Notes under the pieces: generated by a model
Databases searched by the model: none
Told to the model about the DNA's origin: nothing
The model's input: the letters and a program-made list of their open reading frames with translations, nothing else
Source of the DNA: Armatimonadota bacterium
GTDB lineage: Bacteria > Sysuimicrobiota > Sysuimicrobiia > Sysuimicrobiales > JACQTN01
DNA length: 19,999 nucleotides
Direction of reading: 5' to 3'
Assembly: GCA_016210785.1 (NCBI GenBank)
Contig: JACQTN010000404.1
Coordinates: 1-19,999, forward strand
Part shown: positions 14,658-19,999 of the stretch, in pieces
Position numbering within the stretch: position 1 is the first letter of the stretch
Layout of the letters: every line of letters begins with the position of its first letter
Made by a program: the position numbers and the translations under genes

Positions 14658-16310
14658 ATGACGAAAGGTGTCCGTGACGCTCCACTAAGCCGTGTCTCCC
14701 GACGGGCGTTCATCCGCGCCGCGGGCGGGGTCCTGCTTGCGCCCCCAACTGCGACTCTGCTCGCCACTCTGCAGGCTGCGCAGCCGACGCGAGCAGCATC
14801 CCAGGCAACGCAGGCACCGCAAGCGACCCCGGCACCTGCCAGGCCGGCGTCCAGGCCAGGCGGCACGCTGACCGTTGCGATTGGTGCCGAGGTCTCGAGC
14901 CTCGAGCCGCAGCTCACGTCGGAGACCTCGACGTCGGGCATTCGGTCTCATATGTACGACTTCCTTGTCTGGTCCTACACGCCGGACGGCTCGATGCAGC
15001 CGATGCTCGCGGCCAAGTGGGAAGCGGACAGCAACGCGATGAGCTACACATTCACCTTGACTGACAAGCCGGTCAAGTTTCACGACGGCTCGCCGTTCAC
15101 GGCTGAGTCGGTGAAGGCGACGTTCGAACGGCTGGTCGCGCCGACCCGGGCTTCGGCAGCCAAGAACGAGCTCGACATGATCGCCAGGGTTGACATCATC
15201 AACCCGAAGACGGTGAAGTTCACGATGACGAAGCCGTACGCACTCTTTGCACGCGCTGTCTCGAGCCACCCTGGCGCCATCATGAGCGCTGCGGCCATCG
15301 CCAAGCACGGCGAGAACTACGGCCTCCAGCCGGTCGGCTCCGGTCCGTTCAAATACGTCGAGTACGTCAAGGGCGACCACCTCACCCTTGAGAAGAATCC
15401 CGACTACTGGGGCGAACCGGCCAAGCTCGACAAGATCGTCTACAAGATTGTTCCCGAGAGCTCGGCGCGCGTTGTGCAGCTCGAGACCGGCGAGTCGCAC
15501 GTGATCGACCGCGTGCCGATCACCGACGCGCTACGTCTGGAGCGTAGCGCCAAGGTGTCCATTCTAAGGACGACGACTATCCGGAGTGTCTGGTACTACC
15601 TCAACCAGAACCGACCGCTGATGAAGGACATTCGCGTCCGCAAGGCGGTGAACCATGCCGTGGACCGGGAGTCGATCATCAAGAATATCCTGAGGGGCTA
15701 CGCCGTCCGATCCGACTCACCGGTGAGCAACAAGGTCGAGTTCTACGCGAAGCAGACGCCATATTCGTACGATCCAGCAAGGGCGAAGAGCCTGCTCAAG
15801 CAGGCAGGTGTTGCCGAAGGCACCAAGCTCGTGATCTGGACACCGCAGGGGCGGTACGTGAACGATAAGGAGATCAGCGTCGCCGTTCAGAGCATGCTGA
15901 AGAAGGTCGGCTTCGATGTCGAACTGCAGGCTTTCGGCGACTTCCCGACTTACCTCCAGGCGCTGAACACTCTCCAGTTCGACCTGGCTCTTTGGGGCTG
16001 GGCTCCGGGCGGCGGGAACGTTGACTCGCTGCAGTTGGGGCTGCACAGCCGGTACGCTCGGAAGTTCATGAACTGGGCCTCCTTCAATAACCCCAAAGTG
16101 GACGAGGCACTCAGGAAGGCGGCCGCGGAAGTAGATCGGAACAAGCGCGCTGCGTACTACGCCGAGGCGCAGAAGTTGGCCGTGGAGGAGGCGGCCTTCC
16201 TGCTCATGCACTACCAGATGGTGATGACCGGCGTCAGCAAGAAGGTGGCTGGTGTCTACCTTGCGCCGGATGAGCCCCTAATCCTACGGAGGGCGAGCTT
16301 CGTATCGTAG
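14658..16310 (+). CDS. ABC transporter substrate-binding protein, family 5, Tat-exported
   Basis: A 550-residue solute receptor for a Dpp/Opp-type importer. The N-terminus has a twin-arginine motif, SRRAFIR (Arg15-Arg16), a hydrophobic stretch (about 21-40) and a flexible Ala/Gln/Pro linker up to about residue 70, so it is probably folded before export. Family-5 blocks follow: PMLAAKWEAD, KPVKFHDGSPFTAESVKATFERL, LQPVGSGPFKYVEY, VRKAVNHAVDRESIIKNILRG, and YSYDPARAKSLLKQAG. ATG 14658 has a full AAGGAGGT (14643-14650) with a seven-base spacer, stronger than its neighbours, fitting high receptor expression. CTTGAC/GTCAAG (14615-14620, 14636-14641) forms a small dyad just before that site. It precedes the two permease genes. 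The ligand is unknown. Confidence 0.93.
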   Translation: MTKGVRDAPLSRVSRRAFIRAAGGVLLAPPTATLLATLQAAQPTRAASQATQAPQATPAPARPASRPGGTLTVAIGAEVSSLEPQLTSETSTSGIRSHMYDFLVWSYTPDGSMQPMLAAKWEADSNAMSYTFTLTDKPVKFHDGSPFTAESVKATFERLVAPTRASAAKNELDMIARVDIINPKTVKFTMTKPYALFARAVSSHPGAIMSAAAIAKHGENYGLQPVGSGPFKYVEYVKGDHLTLEKNPDYWGEPAKLDKIVYKIVPESSARVVQLETGESHVIDRVPITDALRLERSAKVSILRTTTIRSVWYYLNQNRPLMKDIRVRKAVNHAVDRESIIKNILRGYAVRSDSPVSNKVEFYAKQTPYSYDPARAKSLLKQAGVAEGTKLVIWTPQGRYVNDKEISVAVQSMLKKVGFDVELQAFGDFPTYLQALNTLQFDLALWGWAPGGGNVDSLQLGLHSRYARKFMNWASFNNPKVDEALRKAAAEVDRNKRAAYYAEAQKLAVEEAAFLLMHYQMVMTGVSKKVAGVYLAPDEPLILRRASFVS

Positions 16311-16344
16311 CAGCGCAAGACCGCCATCGCACGCAGACAGGCAA

Positions 16345-16393
16345 CGAGGGATCTCGTCTGACACGGTCAGCTTCCGATGGACGAGATCCCTCG
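16345..16393 (+). terminator. Strong hairpin between the binding-protein and permease genes
   Basis: CGAGGGATCTCGTC (16345-16358) and GACGAGATCCCTCG (16380-16393) are perfect 14-base inverted copies around a 21-base loop, which itself holds a TGAC-ACG-GTCA mini-stem. It starts 34 bases after the binding-protein stop. In binding-protein operons such structures commonly attenuate transcription or protect the upstream mRNA, giving more receptor than permease. No T-tract follows, so partial termination or mRNA stabilisation is more likely than complete termination. Confidence 0.6.
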
Positions 16394-16705
16394 CTCCCTC
16401 TGCTCGCTTGGAGGGGAGGACCGGACGGCCAAGGTGGACCGGTGGACGACCAGCAAGCAGAAGCATCACTGGTTGGCGACCGTCCTGCTGGGCATCGAGC
16501 CACGTCTCCGTCGACTGCGTGGGTATGGTGCTCTGCCAAGGTTGCGGGCAAGTTGCAGCTGCGGGCCATGAAGGGAAAGGTGATGATAGCAGCACAACAG
16601 ACGCAGGGTGCTGTACCCGAATGTCAACCAAAGACGTGACACATTCCAGTCACGTCCCCTGCACTGTTCGTCCAAGATACATTGCAGTCTGGCGCAGAGG
16701 GTCTG
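16394..16705 (+). promoter_or_regulatory. Spacer before dppB-like gene with an 8-bp dyad
   Basis: I see no gene in this stretch. It contains GACGTGAC (16633-16640) and GTCACGTC (16649-16656), exact inverted copies with an eight-base spacer, about 50 bases before the permease start. This could be a regulator operator or an mRNA hairpin. A GATACATT (16674-16681) nearby could be a weak -10 box, but no good -35 is seen. Confidence 0.4.
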
Positions 16706-17638
16706 ATGGCAGCCTACGCGGGTCGCCGAATCGCGTTGCTCGGACCGGTGCTCTTTGGAGTTTCGGTCGTCGTCTTCATGATGCTCCATCTGACGCCGGG
16801 GGACCCGGCCCGAATGGTGGCCGGGATCAATGCGACACCCGAACAGGTGGAAGAGGTTCGCCGGATTCTCGGCCTCGACCAGCCGCTCCACATCCAGTAC
16901 CTTCGGTACGTCAGGCGCCTCCTCCAGGGCGACATGGGTCGTTCGCTCGCAACACGGGAGCAGGTCCTGTTGAACCTCTGGCCCCGGTACCTGGCCACGG
17001 TCGAGCTCACCGCGGCGGCGACGGTCGTTGCCGTCACCCTCGGTCTCACGATTGGCATCGTCTCGGCGACGCGACAGTACAGCTTCATCGACAGCGGCCT
17101 GAGCGTCCTGGCGCTCGTGGGTATCTCAACGCCGGCGTACTGGCTCGGCCTCATGCTCATGCTGCTCTTCAGCCTGCAGCTCGGTTGGCTTCCATCAGCC
17201 GGCCGTGGGGGCTTCGCCCATTTGATCCTCCCTGCCATCACGCTGGGCACGCTTGCCATGGCCGTCGTCGCCCGCATGACTCGAGCGTCGATGCTGGACG
17301 TTCTCAACCAAGAATACGTGCAGGCAGCCCGCGCCAAGGGATTGCGAGAGCGCGTCGTCCTCGCGCGCCATGCTCTGAAGAATGCACTCATTCCCGTGAT
17401 CACCGTGATTGGCCTGCAGACCGGGCAACTCCTCGGTGGCGCAGTACTAACGGAGACGGTTTTTGCCTGGCCCGGTATCGGCCGTTTCCTGGTCGATGCT
17501 ATCAAGGCGCGGGACTTTCCGATCGTGCAGGGGGGTGTACTGATCAGTGCGGTGACCTTCGTCGTCGTGAACCTTGTCGTTGATCTACTCTACAGTGTCG
17601 TCGACCCGCGCATCAGGTATTCCTCAGTCGGAGACTAA
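16706..17638 (+). CDS. ABC transporter permease, DppB/OppB family
   Basis: A 310-residue inner-membrane permease. The first membrane helix (about 8-28, RIALLGPVLFGVSVVVFMML) is followed by HLTPGDPARMVAG and the DppB-type periplasmic segment with ILGLDQPLHIQYLRYVRRLLQGDMGRSL split over residues 54-81. The remaining helices lie between about 98 and 300. The EAA loop that contacts the ATPase is YVQAARAKGLRERVVLARHALKN (204-226). It ends with DLLYSVVDPRIRY, typical of this family. ATG 16706 has GAGGG a few bases upstream; the in-frame TTG at 16682 adds a non-hydrophobic leader and is less likely. It forms a heterodimer with the DppC-like protein encoded 41 bases downstream. The substrate is set by the binding protein at 14658. 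Confidence 0.94.
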   Translation: MAAYAGRRIALLGPVLFGVSVVVFMMLHLTPGDPARMVAGINATPEQVEEVRRILGLDQPLHIQYLRYVRRLLQGDMGRSLATREQVLLNLWPRYLATVELTAAATVVAVTLGLTIGIVSATRQYSFIDSGLSVLALVGISTPAYWLGLMLMLLFSLQLGWLPSAGRGGFAHLILPAITLGTLAMAVVARMTRASMLDVLNQEYVQAARAKGLRERVVLARHALKNALIPVITVIGLQTGQLLGGAVLTETVFAWPGIGRFLVDAIKARDFPIVQGGVLISAVTFVVVNLVVDLLYSVVDPRIRYSSVGD

Positions 17639-17679
17639 GGTGGCCGAAGCCGCTCCACCGTCGAACAGGCATCCGTCTC

Positions 17680-18531
17680 ATGACTGGCCGCAAACCACGT
17701 GAGCGCGGTCCGCTACGGCGGTTCGCCCGCAATCGCGGCGCCGCGGTGGGCGCCCTGCTCGTGGCGCTGATGGTGCTGGCAGCAATGTTCGCGCCGATCA
17801 TTTCGCCCTACGGCCCGGATGATGCCGACCTGGCCGCGGCGCTTCGGAATCCTGACCGGCTGCACTGGTTTGGAACCGACAACCTCGGTCGCGATGTCTT
17901 CAGTCGGGTGATGCATGGCGGACGCGTCACCATTCCCGTCGCCGTTGTCGGCGTCCTGGCGGCGGTGAGCGTTGGCGTGCCGCTCGGCCTGATCGCCGGC
18001 TACTACGGTCGCTTCTTCGACACGATCATCATGCGGCTGACCGACATCTTGCTCGCCTTTCCGGCGATGCTGCTGGCGATTGCGATCACCAGCGCGCTGG
18101 GCATCGCGCTGTCGACGGTCAGCATTGCGATCGCCGTGTTCTCGACGCCGACCTATGTCCGGTTGGTCCGTGCCGAGGCCTTGCGGTTGCGGGAGCGGGA
18201 GTTTGTCATCGCGGCGCGCTCCCTGGGCGCAACGAACCGCCTCATCATCTGGCGGCACATCCTGCCCAACAGTCTGAGCCTCATTATCATCCAGTCGAGC
18301 CTCAACGTGGCGTTCGGGGCCCTGACAGTTTCTGCCCTCTCCTTCCTGGGACTCGGCGCTCAGCCGCCGACGGCCGAGTGGGGAGTCATGTTGGCCGACG
18401 CGCGCGCCGATATGCGGGTAGCGCCACACGTCGCCGCCTTCCCCGGTCTCGCTATCCTTGTCTTCGTCCTGGGATTCAACCTGCTGGGCGACGGTTTACG
18501 CGACGCCTACGATCCCCGGAGCAAGCGATAA
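17680..18531 (+). CDS. ABC transporter permease, DppC/OppC family
   Basis: A 283-residue inner-membrane permease. It has a basic cytoplasmic N-terminus (RKPRERGPLRRFARNRG), a first helix (about 21-41), and the family signature HWFGTDNLGRDVFSRV (62-77). The EAA loop is FVIAARSLGATNRLIIWRHILPN (175-197), and the C-terminal FNLLGDGLRDAYDPRSK is diagnostic for DppC/OppC. ATG 17680 is the only start that keeps the whole conserved region; its ribosome binding site is weak, so coupling with the upstream permease gene is likely. The DppD and DppF ATPase genes that usually follow are absent: the next gene is on the opposite strand and is an oxidase. The importer must borrow an ATPase encoded elsewhere. 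Confidence 0.94.
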   Translation: MTGRKPRERGPLRRFARNRGAAVGALLVALMVLAAMFAPIISPYGPDDADLAAALRNPDRLHWFGTDNLGRDVFSRVMHGGRVTIPVAVVGVLAAVSVGVPLGLIAGYYGRFFDTIIMRLTDILLAFPAMLLAIAITSALGIALSTVSIAIAVFSTPTYVRLVRAEALRLREREFVIAARSLGATNRLIIWRHILPNSLSLIIIQSSLNVAFGALTVSALSFLGLGAQPPTAEWGVMLADARADMRVAPHVAAFPGLAILVFVLGFNLLGDGLRDAYDPRSKR

Positions 18532-18871
18532 GAAGGCATGGGGTGTGGATGGCCACAGGACGTGCCGATTGCCAACTGAACCCGGGGATAATGATGCGGG
18601 CACCGGTAACGGTGCTCCGCTACCCATCACCGCAATCGGACACCCCAGTCGCCGGGGCAGAGCCGGCCTGGGCCGCCACCGCGTACCTGCCCGGCCGCGC
18701 CATCCGAAAGGCACCACACCCGCAGCCGTCGGTCAGTTCGGCGCGGGCGATGGCGCGGAGGCTGATGCGGGCGGCGGCTGTCCCCAGTTCGCCGTGGATG
18801 GCGTCCAGGTCGCCCCACTCGCCCGCGATCACCCCGTCCACGTAGTCCGTGACGCAGGATGCGCTGAGAGA
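18532..18871. other. 340-base region between the permease and oxidase genes, no firm gene
   Basis: The stretch separates two convergent genes. It contains a small hairpin, GCACCG-GTAA-CGGTGC (18600-18615), about 70 bases after the permease stop, which could help termination. On the minus strand the frame just after the oxidase stop stays open to 18620 and could encode a 73-residue protein from GTG 18841, with a helix-like part (GELGTAAARISLRAIARAEL) and DGCGCG. It has no ribosome binding site, so I do not call it as a gene. GC content rises through this stretch towards the right flank. Confidence 0.4.
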
Positions 18872-19999
18872 TCAGCCCCGGCCGGCGAAGCGCTGCAGGC
18901 GGAACAGGCTGAGGTCCAGGGGGCTGCCGCCCTCCATCGCCAGGTCGGCCATGATCTCGCCGATCACGCTGCAGAACTTGAAGCCGTGTCCCGAGAACCC
19001 CGCGGCGATGGCGACCTGCGGGAACTCGGGGTGGCGGTCGAGGATGAAGTGCTCATCCGGGGTGTTGGTGAAGATGCAGGCCTTCAGGGTCATCGTGGGG
19101 CCGTCCGCGTCGGGGAAGTAGCGCCGGATGCCCTCCCGCAGCACCTGCTCGTCCTCCGGGTGGGCCTCGCGGTCCATGCGGTCCGGGTCCACCTGTTCGC
19201 GCCGGTGGTGGTACTTCCCGAACTTGAAGCCGGGGATGTCGTACACGGGGAAGCCGTAGAAGCGTCCCTCCGGCGCCTCCATGTTGAAGACCGGGAACGC
19301 GCCCAGGCGGAAGTGCTCGGGGCGCCGCGGATGCGCCCAGATGAGGACCTGGCGCTCCGGCACGGCCAGTGTCGCCAGGAGCGGCAGCATGGTGGCCGCC
19401 CACGCCCCGGCCGTCACCACCAGGCGCCCGGCGCGATACTCGCCCCGGTCGGTGCGCACCCGCACGCTCTCCCCATCCGGTTCCCACTTCAGCACCCGCT
19501 CCCGGGCGTGCACCTCCGCGCCCAGGTCCTGGGCCGCCATGGTGTAGACGGCGATCGCCCGCTCCGACAGGACGAACCCGCCGTCGGGCTGGTACACCGC
19601 GACCATGTCGGGCGTCAGACGATACCCGGGGTGCCTCCGGTGGAGCGTGGACGCGTCGAGCACCTCATGGGGCAGGTGATGCATCTCGCAGGAGAGGAGG
19701 GATCCCCGCACCGTGTCGCAGGTCTCCGGTCCCGCGTCGATGGAGCCGGTGATCCAGAGCAACCGCTCGCCCGAGCGGTTCTCGATCTCCCGCCACAGTT
19801 CGTAGGCCCGGCGCAGCAGCGGCACGTAGGAGGGATGCTCCCAGTAGGCCAGCCGGATGATGCGGTTGACGCCGTGGGAGGAGCCCATGCTGTGGGGGAT
19901 GTCGAACCGCTCGATCCCCAGCACCTTCACGCCACGGCGGGCCAGGTGATACAGGGCGGCGCTGCCCATGCCGCCCACGCCGATGACGATGGCGTCGTA
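18872..19999 (-). CDS. Monomeric-sarcosine-oxidase/N-methyltryptophan-oxidase-like flavoprotein (5' end outside window)
   Basis: The frame is open from the window end to TGA at 18872-18874, giving 375 residues that lack only the first few. It starts YDAIVIGVGGMGSAALYHLARRG, an FAD-binding Rossmann motif with only a few residues missing. Further on are VTAGAWAA, the KACIFTNTPDEHFILD block and AAGFSGHGFKF, all typical of the MSOX/SolA family. The Cys codon at 19076-19078 aligns with the cysteine that carries covalent FAD in monomeric sarcosine oxidase. The family oxidises N-methyl or secondary amino acids, giving hydrogen peroxide and, from sarcosine, glycine and formaldehyde. It is convergent with the permease operon and has the high GC of the left part of the window, so it is probably outside the transport module. 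Confidence 0.9.
   Translation of the reverse strand, partial: YDAIVIGVGGMGSAALYHLARRGVKVLGIERFDIPHSMGSSHGVNRIIRLAYWEHPSYVPLLRRAYELWREIENRSGERLLWITGSIDAGPETCDTVRGSLLSCEMHHLPHEVLDASTLHRRHPGYRLTPDMVAVYQPDGGFVLSERAIAVYTMAAQDLGAEVHARERVLKWEPDGESVRVRTDRGEYRAGRLVVTAGAWAATMLPLLATLAVPERQVLIWAHPRRPEHFRLGAFPVFNMEAPEGRFYGFPVYDIPGFKFGKYHHRREQVDPDRMDREAHPEDEQVLREGIRRYFPDADGPTMTLKACIFTNTPDEHFILDRHPEFPQVAIAAGFSGHGFKFCSVIGEIMADLAMEGGSPLDLSLFRLQRFAGRG

Noticed and set aside
16408..17583. A 391-codon plus-strand frame over the DppB-like gene
   Set aside because: Translation is Arg/Pro/His-rich and unlike protein; the overlapping frame encodes an unmistakable permease.
18620..18841. Possible 73-residue minus-strand protein in frame just after the oxidase stop
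   Set aside because: A helix-like segment and DGCGCG are visible, but there is no ribosome binding site and the C-terminal half looks random; described only in the gap entry.

Overview
The window is bacterial, GC-rich and gene-dense. Most starts carry a GGAGG-type ribosome binding site, and the gene content is catabolic: peptidases and amidohydrolases, peptide-type ABC transport, PLP and aldolase-family enzymes, and flavin oxidases. It looks like a high-GC environmental (soil or sediment) bacterium. The sequence alone does not fix the phylum. I see no rRNA, tRNA, CRISPR array, insertion sequence or phage gene.

Layout. (1) 1-2134, plus strand: the C-terminal tail of a probable iron-containing alcohol dehydrogenase, an M20-family metallohydrolase, and an isochorismatase-family amidase; a strong hairpin follows. 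(2) 2235-3791, minus: a stand-alone family-5 (peptide-type) substrate-binding protein, divergent from (3) an LLM-class flavin oxidoreductase (4003-4974, plus). (4) 4975-7546, minus: a DapA/N-acetylneuraminate-lyase-family enzyme, an M19 dipeptidase-like protein and, further on, a small membrane protein. (5) 7784-11139, plus: a tight three-gene unit of a fold-type-I PLP enzyme, a small unknown protein and a PepV-like M20 dipeptidase. (6) 11384-12205, minus: a protein I do not recognise. (7) 12727-18531, plus: an M28 peptidase with glutamate-carboxypeptidase-II-like architecture, a Tat-exported family-5 binding protein and the two permeases of a Dpp/Opp-type importer, with no ATPase gene in the window. 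(8) 18872-19999, minus: a monomeric-sarcosine-oxidase-like flavoprotein cut by the window end.

The common theme is uptake and breakdown of peptide-like or N-acyl/N-carbamoyl amino compounds: importers bring in the compound, M20/M28/M19 and isochorismatase-type enzymes cleave amide bonds, and PLP, aldolase-type and sarcosine-oxidase-type enzymes process the released amino acids. This is inference from families; no specific substrate can be read from the sequence.

The most interesting signal is that three of the four metallopeptidase-family proteins have substitutions at canonical metal-binding or catalytic positions by eye alignment. The first M20 protein lacks both private ligands of one metal site, the M19 protein lacks the HxD pair and the bridging glutamate, and the M28 protein has His in place of the general-base Glu. 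Only the PepV-like M20 protein looks canonical. The stretch from about 11.2 to 18.8 kb is also visibly less GC-rich than both flanks, suggesting a separately acquired module.
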